From contig CAVRVH010000012.1 of the NCBI GenBank assembly GCA_963724665.1, positions 744,001-808,000 on the forward strand: 64,000 bases of DNA. Direction: 5' to 3'. The position numbers and the translations under genes were made by a program. The notes beneath the pieces were generated by a model. That model had not been told where the DNA came from. It saw only the letters and a list, made by a program, of their open reading frames with translations, and did no database searches. Shown piece after piece: positions 1-9,027 of the stretch (its first letter is position 1; every line of letters begins with the position of its first letter). Source of the DNA: DASUPK01 sp963724665 (GTDB lineage Bacteria > Actinomycetota > Thermoleophilia > Solirubrobacterales > 70-9).

Positions 1-447
1 GTCGGCCAGTGCCGTGAGCTCCGCCAGCAGGCCCATCCCGACGCCCCGGCCGCGGCTGTCCGCGCGGGTTCCGAGGAGACTCAGGTAGTAGAAGGTCTGG
101 TCTTTCGGGATCGCGGCCTCGAAGCGGTGCACCGTCGCCAGCGCCGCGGGCGCGTGGGCGCCGAGGGACTCCCGCATGAGCGGCTCGACCCTCGCCTCGG
201 AGTCCTCGTTCAGCTCCGGCTCCCCCGGATGGGTGAAGACGGCCGCGGCGGAGGCGCGCTCGTCGCTCATCCAGACCCCGCCGCGGGGCAGGGCGCTATC
301 GACGTAGAGGCCGAAGAGGGCGGCGTGCTGCTCGGAGCGCCGGCGTGGGTCCGGGAACATCCACGACCAGAGCGGATCGGCATTGAACGCGGAGACGATC
401 GTCTCCATGACCGCGTCGCGATCGGCCTCGGTCGCGATGATCGCCAT
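1..447 (-). CDS. GNAT family N-acetyltransferase (3' end beyond window)
   Basis: The minus-strand frame is open from an ATG at 447 to the window edge, so only the first 149 residues are visible. The N-terminus reads MAIIATEADRDAVMETIV and the visible part ends in RADSRGRGVGMGLLAEL, which matches GNAT motif A (R/Q-x-x-G-x-G/A), the acetyl-CoA pyrophosphate loop. GNAT enzymes transfer the acetyl group of acetyl-CoA to an amine; the substrate cannot be told here. An in-frame stop lies about 28 codons upstream of the chosen start and no other ATG or GTG lies between, so the start is fairly secure. The gene is divergent from the kinase fusion. Truncation by the window edge is the only oddity. Confidence 0.85.
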   Translation of the reverse strand, partial: MAIIATEADRDAVMETIVSAFNADPLWSWMFPDPRRRSEQHAALFGLYVDSALPRGGVWMSDERASAAAVFTHPGEPELNEDSEARVEPLMRESLGAHAPAALATVHRFEAAIPKDQTFYYLSLLGTRADSRGRGVGMGLLAELTALAD

Positions 448-579
448 GCGGGTGACAGTAGTGCGATTGCCGAGGTCGGATCGATGGAAGTTCCGCTGAC
501 TTTCGTACAGGGCGGCGAACTTCGACGGTTACGTAACTGGACTGATCGCAGTCGCATTCCGAGGCCGCAGGGCGGCGGC

Positions 580-588
580 TGGGATAAT
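580..588 (+). promoter_or_regulatory. Extended -10 promoter element of the kinase fusion
   Basis: TGG-GATAAT is an extended -10 (TGN plus TANNNT-like hexamer) ending 8 nt before the ATG at 597. No good -35 is seen. The position would give a transcript with essentially no leader, as for several other genes here. Confidence 0.4.
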
Positions 589-596
589 CGATGGGC

Positions 597-3500
597 ATGC
601 GGTGTCCGTCCTGCGGCAATGAGAATCGTGAGGGCGCACGATTCTGCGATTCGTGCGGCAACGACCTGACCGCGCAGCCGGTCGTGGCCGAGGAATCCCG
701 CCCCGAGCAGCTACCCCCCGACGTTCCGGCTGAGATCGCGGGCCGCTACCGCGTGAGGCGCTTCCTCGGCCAGGGCGGCCGCAAGCGCGTCTATCTCTCC
801 GACGACACCGCCAGCGGCACCGAGGTCGCGGTCGCGCTCTTCGACACCGAAGGGGTTGGTGCCTCGATCCAGGCCAGGGCGCGCCGCGAGGCCGAGGCGA
901 TGCGCAAGCTCGGCGACCACCCCCAGGTCGTACCTGTCCTTGACACAGGGGAGCAGGATGGCAACCCGTTCATCGTCAGCCGCTATATGCCGGGCGGCGA
1001 CGTCGAGGGTCTGCTCGCCGCTGCGGGTGGGCACCTGGAGGTGGAGCGCGCTGTCGAGATCGCTGTGGACGTCACCCGCGCCCTCGAGCACGCCCACGCC
1101 CGCGGCATCGTCCACCGAGACCTGAAGCCAGCCAACGTCTGGATCGACGACGATGGCCACGCGAGGCTCGGCGACTTCGGCCTGGCGACCACCGAGGCCC
1201 GCGCCCGAGTCAGCGGGGGAACGCTGGTTGGCACCGTCGCCTACCTGCCTCCCGAGCAGGCGCTCGGCGACGCCGCCGGGCCGAGGAGCGACCTCTACTC
1301 ACTCGGCGCCCTTCTCTACGAGATGTTCACCGGGCAGCCGCCGTTCCCGGGCGACGACGCCGTCTCGATCATCTCCCAGCATCTGCACGCCGACCCGGTC
1401 CCACCATCGCGCCACAATCCGTCGGTTCCCGAGGCACTCGATCGGCCCGTGATGCGACTGCTCGCCAAGCGGCCCGAGGACCGGCCGGCGAACGCGGGCG
1501 AGGCCCGCGAGCTCATGCTCAGCGCATTGGAGGAGCCACCGGCCGAGGCGGCGGAGGAGCGTCCCGCCAACCCGCTCGAGAGCCTCGCCGGCGGCGTCTT
1601 CGTCGGGCGGGAGCCCGAGCTGGAGCATCTCCGCGAGGCCGTGGATTCAGCCCTCGCCGGGCGCGGCTCCCTCCAGCTCCTGGTGGGCGAGCCGGGAATC
1701 GGCAAGACCCGCGCTTCGGAGGAGCTCGCCACCTACGCCCGCGTGAGCGGCGCCCGCGTCTACTGGGGCCGCTGCCGGGAGGACGAGGGCGCGCCGGCCT
1801 ACTGGCCCTGGGTTCAGGCGATCCGCGCCTACATACGCGACGCCGACCCGGTCGCCCTCGCCTGGCAGCTCGGTGCGGGGGCGGCTGAGGTTGCCCAGCT
1901 GATCCCGGAGATCGCAGAGAAGCTGGACATCGAGCCGGCGACAGGGAGCGACAGCGAGGAGGCGCGCTTCCGGCTGTTCGACTCGGTCACCGGCCTGATG
2001 CTCGCGGCCGCCAGGGACCGGCCCATCGTGATCGTCCTCGACGACCTGCACTGGGCCGACGAGCCCTCGCTGCTCCTACTTCGCTTCGCCGCCCGCGAGC
2101 TGGCCTCGAGCGGGCTCCTCCTGCTCGGCACCTACCGCGACGTCGAACTGGGGCGTCACCATCCTCTGGCCCGTGTCCTCGGCGAGATCTCGGGGATCGA
2201 GGGCAGCGGGCGAATCCCGTTGCGCGGACTTTCCGTGGCCGCTGTCGAGCGTTACATCGAGATGACCGCGGGCGCTCCGTCGCCGCCTGGCCTGGCCGAT
2301 GCAGTCCAGGAGCAGACCGACGGCAACCCGTTCTTCGTCGGCGAGGTTCTCCGCTTGCTCGCCAGCGAGGGCAAGCTGAGCGCGGGGGGCAGCGCCGCCG
2401 AGCTCCAGATCCCCCAGGGGGTGCGCGAGGTCGTCGGGCGCCGCCTCGACCGGCTCAGCGAGAAGACGAACGCCGCGCTCCGGGTCGCGGCGGTGATCGG
2501 CCGCGACTTCGAGGAGGACCTGGTCTGGCGGGTCGCGGACCTGCCGCGCGAGGACCTGATGACGGCGGCGGGCGAGGCCATCGCGGAGCGGCTCGTCACC
2601 GATCTCGGCAACGGCCGCTACTCCTTCGCCCATGCGCTCGTTCGCGACACCCTCTACGAAGAGCTCACTCCGCCGAAGCGGTCGGCGCTCCATGAGCGGA
2701 CAGGGCTGGCGATCGAGCACATCTGCGGGGGAAATGTCGAGGGGCGACTGGGCGAGCTGGCGCATCACTTCCTGGAGGCGGCCCCCCGAGGAGATCTGGC
2801 CAAGGCGATCGACTATGCGCAGCGGGCCGGCGAGCAGGACATGGAGCAGCTGGCTTACGAGGACGCCGTCGACGTCTACGGCCGCGCCCTCGAGGTGCTC
2901 GAGCTGATGGACGAGCCGGACGAGGCCACGCGGTGCAGCCTGCTGCTCGCCCTCGGGGGAGCTGAGGCGAAGTCCGCCCGGGTGGCTGACGCGCGGTCGG
3001 CATTCGAGCGGGCCGCCGAATCGGCCCGCGAGCTGGACGACGCCGACAGCCTCGTCGGTGCCGCGATCGGGATCGCGATGATGAGCGCCGCCGGTCGCCT
3101 CGACGAGAAGCTGCTCGCCCTGCTCGACGAGGCGCTCGAGCGGATCGGCTCAGAGCGGACGGCACGCCGGGCGGCCCTGCTCAGCGCCAAGTCGGCGGAG
3201 ATGTACTGGGTCGACAACGACCTCACGGAGTCATCGCAGCTGGTCGACGAGGCGATCGAGATCGCCCGCGAGGTCGACGCGCCGGCATCGCTCGCCGCCG
3301 CGCTGCAGCGCAAGATCTTCATCCCATCCGGGCCGGGCGCCCCGCGCGAGCGACTGAAGCTGGCGGACGAGATGCTCGAGCTGGGGCAGGCCACCGGCAA
3401 CCGGGAGACGGTGCTCCGAGCGCACGGCTACCGGCTCTGGATGCTCCTCGAGCTTGCCGACGTCGGCGCGGTCGACCGGGAGCTGGCCGCCTACGCCCTG

Positions 3501-4916
3501 CTTGCCGACGAGCTGCGGATGCCCGAGCACAGCTGGCTGACAATCGCGCTGCGCGGCATGCGCAGCCTGCTCGACGGCGATATCGAGGAAGCGGAGCGCC
3601 TTGCCAACGACGCGCGGCGCGCAGGTCAGCGGGCCGAGCAGCCGGTCTCCGAGCAGTTCTACGGAATCCAGATGACGCAGATCCGCAGCCTGCAGGGCCG
3701 TGCCGGCGAGCTGCTTCCCGCCGTTCGCGATCTCGCCGAGCGGTTCCCGGGCATTCCGGCCTGGCGCGGCGGTGTGATCACCCTCGCCGCCCGCTCCGGG
3801 GACGTCGAGCTCGCACGCCGAGAGCTGGAGCGCTTCGCCGGCGATGACTTCTCGGCCATCCCCAGGGACGTCAACTGGATGGCCGGAATGAGCCTGCTGG
3901 CGGAGGCCATCGCACTGATCGGCGATGTCGATCGCGCCGAGCCGGCGTATGAGGAGCTGCTCCCCTATGAGGGCCTGGTGATCGTCGTTGCCCGAGCGGT
4001 TGGCTGCAACGGCCCGGTCGACCGCGTCCTCGGGATGCTCGCCCAGCTCCTCGGCCGCGTCGAGGAGGCGGAGCGCCACTTCGGAAACGCCGTTGAGATC
4101 GCCACACGAATGGGCGATCGGCCCGGGATGGCCCTCTGCGGGCTGGGCCTGGCGGAGATGCTGCTCGCCCGCGACGAGTCCAATGACCGCCAACTGGCTC
4201 AGGAGATGCTCTCCACCGTGCTTGGCACGGCTCGCGAGATGGGCGCTCGTTGGATCGTCGACCGCGCCCTGCGCGACCGCCTCGATGCCCAAGGCCTGAG
4301 TGGCGTCGACGTGACGACCTCGATCGACGAATTGGTCACCGCCCTCGAGGAGGAGCGGCCTGACATGCGCGCCCACGCGGCGCCCGACGGGACCGTGGCG
4401 ATCCTGTTCAGCGACATCGAGGACTCCACGGTGCTCACTGAGAAGCTCGGGGACGAGCATTGGCTCGAGGTGCTGCGTGAGCACAACGCCATCTTCCGCG
4501 AGCAGATCTCCCGCCACGACGGCTATGAGGTGAAAAGCCAGGGCGACGGCTTCATGCTCGCCTTCCCCGATCCGTGCGAGGCGCTCGATTGCGCGATCGA
4601 CGTGCAGCGCGTCTTCGCCGAGCGCGAGCGCGACGGTTCTGGCGAGTCGCTTCGCGTCAGGATCGGCCTGCACACCGGAGAGGTGATCTCCGAGGAGGGG
4701 GATTACTTCGGCAAGAACGTGATCCTCGCCGCTCGCATCGCGGCCGAGGCGGTGGGCGGGGAGATCCTCGTCTCCAAGGAGCTGCGCGACGTGGCTTCGA
4801 GCGGGAACGGGAACGGGCTGCGCTTCGACGAGGGCCGCGACCTGGAGCTCAAGGGCCTGGCGGGCAGCCACCGCGTCTTCCGCGCCGAGTGGGCCGCACA
4901 AGAGACGGCAGCCTGA
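597..4916 (+). CDS. Zinc ribbon–Ser/Thr kinase–AAA ATPase–TPR–class III nucleotide cyclase fusion
   Basis: A giant cytosolic signalling protein of about 1439 residues. Order of domains: an N-terminal zinc ribbon (MRCPSCGNENREGARFCDSC, residues 1-20); a protein kinase domain (about 50-305) with HRDLKPAN (H173-R-D175) and DFG (D193); an AAA/STAND-type ATPase (Walker A GEPGIGKT near 364-371, Walker B IVIVLDD near 477-483); a long helical TPR-like region; and a C-terminal class III adenylyl/guanylyl cyclase (about 1265-1430). The cyclase keeps both metal aspartates (FSDIEDST near 1273; QGDGF near 1317), the purine-selecting Lys (YEVKSQ near 1313) and an N-x(5)-R pair (NVILAAR). The kinase lacks the usual beta-3 lysine (VAVA, Ala80). 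ATG597 is preferred to ATG591 because the protein then begins with the zinc ribbon and the -10 box fits. cAMP or cGMP output is inferred from the residues. Confidence 0.9.
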   Translation: MRCPSCGNENREGARFCDSCGNDLTAQPVVAEESRPEQLPPDVPAEIAGRYRVRRFLGQGGRKRVYLSDDTASGTEVAVALFDTEGVGASIQARARREAEAMRKLGDHPQVVPVLDTGEQDGNPFIVSRYMPGGDVEGLLAAAGGHLEVERAVEIAVDVTRALEHAHARGIVHRDLKPANVWIDDDGHARLGDFGLATTEARARVSGGTLVGTVAYLPPEQALGDAAGPRSDLYSLGALLYEMFTGQPPFPGDDAVSIISQHLHADPVPPSRHNPSVPEALDRPVMRLLAKRPEDRPANAGEARELMLSALEEPPAEAAEERPANPLESLAGGVFVGREPELEHLREAVDSALAGRGSLQLLVGEPGIGKTRASEELATYARVSGARVYWGRCREDEGAPAYWPWVQAIRAYIRDADPVALAWQLGAGAAEVAQLIPEIAEKLDIEPATGSDSEEARFRLFDSVTGLMLAAARDRPIVIVLDDLHWADEPSLLLLRFAARELASSGLLLLGTYRDVELGRHHPLARVLGEISGIEGSGRIPLRGLSVAAVERYIEMTAGAPSPPGLADAVQEQTDGNPFFVGEVLRLLASEGKLSAGGSAAELQIPQGVREVVGRRLDRLSEKTNAALRVAAVIGRDFEEDLVWRVADLPREDLMTAAGEAIAERLVTDLGNGRYSFAHALVRDTLYEELTPPKRSALHERTGLAIEHICGGNVEGRLGELAHHFLEAAPRGDLAKAIDYAQRAGEQDMEQLAYEDAVDVYGRALEVLELMDEPDEATRCSLLLALGGAEAKSARVADARSAFERAAESARELDDADSLVGAAIGIAMMSAAGRLDEKLLALLDEALERIGSERTARRAALLSAKSAEMYWVDNDLTESSQLVDEAIEIAREVDAPASLAAALQRKIFIPSGPGAPRERLKLADEMLELGQATGNRETVLRAHGYRLWMLLELADVGAVDRELAAYALLADELRMPEHSWLTIALRGMRSLLDGDIEEAERLANDARRAGQRAEQPVSEQFYGIQMTQIRSLQGRAGELLPAVRDLAERFPGIPAWRGGVITLAARSGDVELARRELERFAGDDFSAIPRDVNWMAGMSLLAEAIALIGDVDRAEPAYEELLPYEGLVIVVARAVGCNGPVDRVLGMLAQLLGRVEEAERHFGNAVEIATRMGDRPGMALCGLGLAEMLLARDESNDRQLAQEMLSTVLGTAREMGARWIVDRALRDRLDAQGLSGVDVTTSIDELVTALEEERPDMRAHAAPDGTVAILFSDIEDSTVLTEKLGDEHWLEVLREHNAIFREQISRHDGYEVKSQGDGFMLAFPDPCEALDCAIDVQRVFAERERDGSGESLRVRIGLHTGEVISEEGDYFGKNVILAARIAAEAVGGEILVSKELRDVASSGNGNGLRFDEGRDLELKGLAGSHRVFRAEWAAQETAA

Positions 4917-5512
4917 TCGAGGAGTTCGTCACCCAGACGGTTGAGCTGCCGAGCGGCGAGCTGCGACTGCTTCAGCCCTCGGAGTCCGCCGAGATTCCCG
5001 ACGACCACCAGGTCGAATGGGCGCCGCTCGCGCCCTACTGGTCGATCCTCTGGCGAAGCGGCGTCGCGCTGGCGAAGGTGCTCGATCGCGAGGACCTGCG
5101 GGGCAAGCGGGTGGTCGAGCTCGGGTGCGGCCTGGGGGTGCCCAGCATCACCGCGGCGAGGGGCGGCGCCGAGGTGATCGCCACCGATGGCGACATCGAC
5201 GCTCTCAGCCTGGTCGAGCGCAACGCTGAGGCCAACGGCGTCGAGCTCGAGACCGCGGCGGTCGACTGGGCGGATCCGAACGAGCTGGTGGAGAGGGGAC
5301 CGTTCGACCTCGTGCTCGCCTGCGACGTCCTCTATGAGCGGCCGGGCGTCGCGATGCTGCTCAATCTGCTCCCGCGCCTGGCGCCGGTCGCCTGGGTCGC
5401 CGATCCCGGCCGGCCTGCGGCAGAGGCATTCTTCGAGCAGGCGACCAGGCGGTGGCCGATCGAGACCAAGATCCGCGGCGTCGTGCAGCTGCATCGGATT
5501 CTGCTGCACTGA
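4889..5512 (+). CDS. Class I SAM-dependent methyltransferase (Methyltransf_16-like, lysine methyltransferase type)
   Basis: The protein has a Rossmann SAM-binding fold: motif I VVELGCGLGVPS, an acidic loop VIATDGD that would bind the ribose, and a motif IV-like DLVLACDVLYE. The upstream PYWSILWRSGVALA segment and CDVLYE resemble the METTL21/ETFB-lysine methyltransferase group, which methylates protein lysines; the substrate here is unknown. The start is uncertain: GTG 4889 overlaps the kinase-fusion stop by 28 nt, while CTG 4913 would overlap it by 4. Translational coupling with the kinase gene is likely. The product is about 200 residues, normal for the family, with no signal peptide. Confidence 0.75.
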   Translation: MGRTRDGSLIEEFVTQTVELPSGELRLLQPSESAEIPDDHQVEWAPLAPYWSILWRSGVALAKVLDREDLRGKRVVELGCGLGVPSITAARGGAEVIATDGDIDALSLVERNAEANGVELETAAVDWADPNELVERGPFDLVLACDVLYERPGVAMLLNLLPRLAPVAWVADPGRPAAEAFFEQATRRWPIETKIRGVVQLHRILLH

Positions 5513-5538
5513 GGCATACTCAGCCGGAGGGCCGGGAC

Positions 5539-6300
5539 GTGCTCTGGAAACTTCGTCGTCACATTCGCGCCATCGCCGTGATCGCGGCGATCGTGGTTCT
5601 CGCCGCCGCCGCGGCGGCGATCGCCGTGCCCAAGCTCGGTGGTTCCAAGGGCTCCTCGGACAAGCTGGCTGACACCAAGCTGGCGCCGGTGCCATGGGCC
5701 GCCGACCCGCAGTACAAGCCGGGGGCGCCGTCGCCGACCACCACGACCCAGACCGAGCCGGTTCCCAAGGCTCCGATCGATCCAAAGACGGGCCTGCCCG
5801 CCGCCTCCGCCGGCAGCAACGGCTCATTCACGCCGCCGTCCCCGGCCGAGCGCAAGCGGGTCTACACGGCGACCCACCCGGTGGGCGGCAACGATTCCGC
5901 GCTGTTGCTCAACCGAACAGCGCTGGCGCCGCCATCCGCTCCTGACCCGATCAGGGCGATGGTCAGCGCCGCCAACCTGATCGTCGGCCAGCCCTACCGC
6001 TGGGGCGGCGGGCATGGGTCGTTCCAGTCCAAGGGCTACGACTGCTCGGGCGCCGTCAGCTACGCGCTCGCCGGTGCGGGCCTGCTTCAGACCCCGCTTA
6101 CCTCCGGGCAGTTCATGGGATACGGCGAGCCAGGCCCGGGGCAGTGGCTGACGATCTACGCGAGCCCGACCCACGTCTACGCGGTGATCGCCGGCCTGCG
6201 CTGGGACACCGTGGGCGACGCCCGCGGTTCGGGCCCGCGCTGGCATCCATATGACGCATATCCGAACGGCTTCGTCGCCCGGCACGTCCCCGGGCTCTGA
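5539..6300 (+). CDS. Secreted/membrane-anchored NlpC/P60-like cysteine hydrolase
   Basis: GTG 5539 is preceded by GGAGG at 5526-5530 with good spacing. The 253-residue product starts with a basic stretch (LWKLRRHIR) and one hydrophobic segment (about residues 9-28), then a Pro/Thr-rich linker, then a papain-like NlpC/P60-type domain. PYRWGGGHG, YDCSGAVSYAL (Cys169) and THVYAVI (His212) match the Cys and His of the catalytic triad. Enzymes of this family cut peptidoglycan stem peptides outside the membrane. The linker and anchor suggest a wall-localised hydrolase. The third catalytic residue is not obvious, so an amidase or transglutaminase-like activity cannot be excluded. Confidence 0.75.
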   Translation: MLWKLRRHIRAIAVIAAIVVLAAAAAAIAVPKLGGSKGSSDKLADTKLAPVPWAADPQYKPGAPSPTTTTQTEPVPKAPIDPKTGLPAASAGSNGSFTPPSPAERKRVYTATHPVGGNDSALLLNRTALAPPSAPDPIRAMVSAANLIVGQPYRWGGGHGSFQSKGYDCSGAVSYALAGAGLLQTPLTSGQFMGYGEPGPGQWLTIYASPTHVYAVIAGLRWDTVGDARGSGPRWHPYDAYPNGFVARHVPGL

Positions 6301-6317
6301 TCAGGGCCTCCGCACTC

Positions 6318-6323
6318 TAGGCT
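6318..6323 (+). promoter_or_regulatory. -10 box TAGGCT for leaderless start at 6330
   Basis: TAGGCT ends exactly 6 nt before the ATG at 6330 and no Shine-Dalgarno sequence is present. This places +1 at the A of the start codon. Confidence 0.5.
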
Positions 6324-6329
6324 TCCGCG

Positions 6330-8795
6330 ATGTTTTCGGCTCTGCTGGCGGGCGCGCTGATCGTTGTCGCCTCCCTGTTGCTCGGCTCGGCGATCATGGC
6401 GATCTCCGGCCTGCCGCGACATTCCGCCGCGGGCCCGGCAACTGGGATCTCCGCGCTGCTCGTGATCTGCGGCATCGCGATCAAGCTGCCCGGGCATGCC
6501 GTGACGGCCGCCGCCGTCACCGGTGTGGCGCTGCTGGGCTGCTTCGTGGTCTTCGGGCGCACGCGGGTCCCGGCCGGGGCGGTGCGGATCGGAGCGATCG
6601 TGGCCGTGATCGGCGCGGCGCTGGTGGTCGCCATCCCGTTCGCGACCAGCGGGCGGGTCGGAATCCTCGGACAGGGGCTGGTCAACGACGACATGGCCTC
6701 GCACCTGCTCTTCACGGAGTGGATCACCTCGCATGCCGGGCCGACCCCCGACCTGATCAAGGACGGCTATCCGCTCGGGCCGCATGCGATCGTCGCCGCG
6801 ACCGCGAAGGTGAGCGGCGCCAGTTTGATCGAGGGGTTCGCCGGGCTGACCGGCGCGATCGCCGTCCTGCTCGCGCTGACGGCATACGGCGTGCTCGGCG
6901 GCATTCGAGGCTGGTTGCGGGTGCCCGCGGCAGTTCTGGCGGCGAGCCCCTACCTCGCCGCCGCATATCTGGCCCAGGGTGCGTTCAAGGAGCCGTTGCT
7001 GGCGTTGGCCCTGCTCGGCTTCGCACTTTCACTTCCGGCGCTGCGCGGTGCCTGGTCCGGGGCCGCCGGATCGACCCGGGCCGTCATCCCGCTCGGGGTG
7101 ATCGCCGCCGGCACGATCTACAACTACAGCTTTCCCGGCCTGGCCTGGCTGCTCGGGGCCGCGATCGTCTGGATGTTGGTCATCGCGTTGCGGGAGCACG
7201 ACCTTCGCCTGAGCGAGCGGTTGCGCGGAGCCAGGTCCGCAATCACCCTGGGCGCCGCCATCCCGATCGTGGCCGCGCTACCGGAGATCTTCCGGCTCGC
7301 CAGCTTCTCCAGCTTCAAGGCGTTCAGCCCGTCCGGCACCGGACCGACCGTGGGCTTCGGCAACCTGCGCCAGCCGCTCAACCCGCTGGAGGCGTTCGGT
7401 GTTTGGCCGTCGGGCGAGTTCCGGATCACACCGGCCAACTCGACGACGCCCGAGATCGCCTTCTACCTCGGGGCCCTGCTCGCCCTCGTCGCCTTCGCCT
7501 GGGGCCTGGGTCGGGCGCTGTCGCGGCGAGAGTCGGCGCTGCCGTCGGCACTGCTGGCCGCGACCCTGCTCTACCTCGCCTCGCTGGCGGTCGGCACGCC
7601 CTACACCCAGGCCAAGACCCTGGCGATCGCCGCGCCGCTGATCATGGTGATCGCGCTGCGCGGCCTGCTCTCGGCGGACTCCCTTCCCGGCGAGGAACGC
7701 GACGTCCCCGAGGGGGGAGGTGCGGCTTGGTGGCCGCCAAGACTGGTGCGTCCGCTCACCGGCTTCGCCGTGCCGTTGCTCACCCTTGCCTTCGCCGCCG
7801 CCGCGGCCTTCTCGACGCTGCTGCCGCTGCGGCAATCAGCGGTCGGGCCCGATTATCACCTCCAGGAGATGTTGCGCATCCGACCGATTGTCGACGGCCA
7901 GAACGTCCTCTTCCTCGGCCGCGACAACTTCGTCTCCTGGGAGCTGATCGGCTCTGAGGTCTACGCGCCCATCACGAACCACTACGACGTGGAGGAGGTC
8001 CACCCGCTCTACAGGGCGACGGACCTGAACGCGAAGTTCGACTGGGACAACGTCCCGCCCTTCGTGATGAACAAGTTCAAGTGGGTTGTGACGACCAGCG
8101 CAGCGATGCAGAGCCAGGCGCCGCCCGGCTTCGCGCCGCGCCTGCGCACCGGTGACTTCATCCTCTGGCATCGCGACCACCCGGCCGGCCAGCGGCGGAC
8201 GTTGTACGAGCCGGTCAACCCCGGGGCTCCGCTCGACTGCAGCAACCCCGAGCAGGCCCCGATCACCAAGGTCAACGGCACCGCAACCGTCTTCACCGTC
8301 CAGCCCGTGATCGGCAAGGTCTGGAACCCGAGCCCCGCGCTCACCCAGACGAAGCCCGCCCACATGCGGCTCTACCTGAATCCGGGCCGCTGGGATCTCT
8401 CGATCCAGTACGCGAGCACGCAGCCCCTGCACGTCACCGCGAGCGGGCCCGGGCTCGCCTCGCCCTTCAGCACCGAGCTGCGAACGAACCTGCTCTTCCG
8501 GGGTCCGTCCCCGTACTACCCGGTCGGCTCGCTCGACGTCAAGCAGCCCGGGAACGTGATCGTGAACGTGGACGTGGGCGACCCGCCGCTGATCGGCCGC
8601 CTCCTCCGCACGGAGAGCAAGGCCTACCTGAGCGGTCTCGCCTTCACGCGCTCCGACCCCGCCCGCGAGACGATTCCGTTGCGCCAGGCCTGCGGCCGAT
8701 ACGTCGACTGGTACACGGTGGCGCCTGGCACGCCGCCGAGCGCACTCCGCGGAGTTGCGGCGCCGCAGGTCCAGCCGATCGAGTCGGGCGACTGA
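6330..8795 (+). CDS. Large polytopic membrane protein, possibly GT-C-type glycosyltransferase
   Basis: The 821-residue product has roughly 11-13 hydrophobic segments in its first 510 residues and a soluble C-terminal part (about 510-821) of beta character. The first large outer loop carries NDDMASHLLFTEW and then YPLGPHAIVAA. An acidic residue in that loop is typical of GT-C glycosyltransferases, which use polyprenyl-phosphate sugars at the outer membrane face. I do not recognise the exact family and the enzyme assignment is an inference. It is followed by a 28-aa membrane microprotein with its own promoter-like box. No accessory glycan genes are adjacent. Confidence 0.6.
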   Translation: MFSALLAGALIVVASLLLGSAIMAISGLPRHSAAGPATGISALLVICGIAIKLPGHAVTAAAVTGVALLGCFVVFGRTRVPAGAVRIGAIVAVIGAALVVAIPFATSGRVGILGQGLVNDDMASHLLFTEWITSHAGPTPDLIKDGYPLGPHAIVAATAKVSGASLIEGFAGLTGAIAVLLALTAYGVLGGIRGWLRVPAAVLAASPYLAAAYLAQGAFKEPLLALALLGFALSLPALRGAWSGAAGSTRAVIPLGVIAAGTIYNYSFPGLAWLLGAAIVWMLVIALREHDLRLSERLRGARSAITLGAAIPIVAALPEIFRLASFSSFKAFSPSGTGPTVGFGNLRQPLNPLEAFGVWPSGEFRITPANSTTPEIAFYLGALLALVAFAWGLGRALSRRESALPSALLAATLLYLASLAVGTPYTQAKTLAIAAPLIMVIALRGLLSADSLPGEERDVPEGGGAAWWPPRLVRPLTGFAVPLLTLAFAAAAAFSTLLPLRQSAVGPDYHLQEMLRIRPIVDGQNVLFLGRDNFVSWELIGSEVYAPITNHYDVEEVHPLYRATDLNAKFDWDNVPPFVMNKFKWVVTTSAAMQSQAPPGFAPRLRTGDFILWHRDHPAGQRRTLYEPVNPGAPLDCSNPEQAPITKVNGTATVFTVQPVIGKVWNPSPALTQTKPAHMRLYLNPGRWDLSIQYASTQPLHVTASGPGLASPFSTELRTNLLFRGPSPYYPVGSLDVKQPGNVIVNVDVGDPPLIGRLLRTESKAYLSGLAFTRSDPARETIPLRQACGRYVDWYTVAPGTPPSALRGVAAPQVQPIESGD

Positions 8796-8838
8796 GCTGG
8801 TGGGGAGTCGCCAAGTACGCCCTGGTTGACCTCCCGAC

Positions 8839-8844
8839 TAGGAT
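8839..8844 (+). promoter_or_regulatory. -10 box TAGGAT for leaderless start at 8851
   Basis: TAGGAT is followed by exactly 6 nt and then GTG 8851. A TTGACC at 8825-8830 lies only 8 nt upstream, too close to be its -35. Confidence 0.45.
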
Positions 8845-8850
8845 CGCCCT

Positions 8851-8937
8851 GTGCCGAAGCTCTGGGCCGCCAGCCTGGCGATTCTCGTGATCTGCCTGCT
8901 CGCCTCGATGGTGATCGCCATCGTCAAGCTGGCCTGA
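8851..8937 (+). CDS. Single-pass membrane microprotein, 28 aa
   Basis: A GTG-initiated frame encodes 28 residues: a short basic start (MPKLWAAS), one hydrophobic helix (about residues 5-24, LAILVICLLASMVIAIV) and a lone Lys near the C-terminus. Support comes from the TAGGAT box exactly 6 nt upstream, the same layout as several recognised genes here, and from the clean membrane-helix composition. Function is unknown. It sits 55 nt after the large polytopic membrane protein, so a small accessory subunit is possible. No homology can be checked by eye. Confidence 0.5.
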   Translation: MPKLWAASLAILVICLLASMVIAIVKLA

Positions 8938-9027
8938 GCCTCCGTATCGCCCCGCCGGGTAGTATCGACGCGCAATATGCGAGGGCGCGCGCAAGCGCGA
9001 CCCGTTTAATGCCACGGAGGAGGGGTG

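Noticed and set aside
3231..4901. A 556-codon open frame antisense to the kinase fusion
   Set aside because: Long antisense frames are expected in high-GC coding DNA; it has no recognisable motif, and the plus-strand gene has clear domains in this interval.
8825..8844. TTGACC plus TAGGAT as a full -35/-10 promoter
   Set aside because: Spacing is only 8 nt; the -10 box alone is kept.
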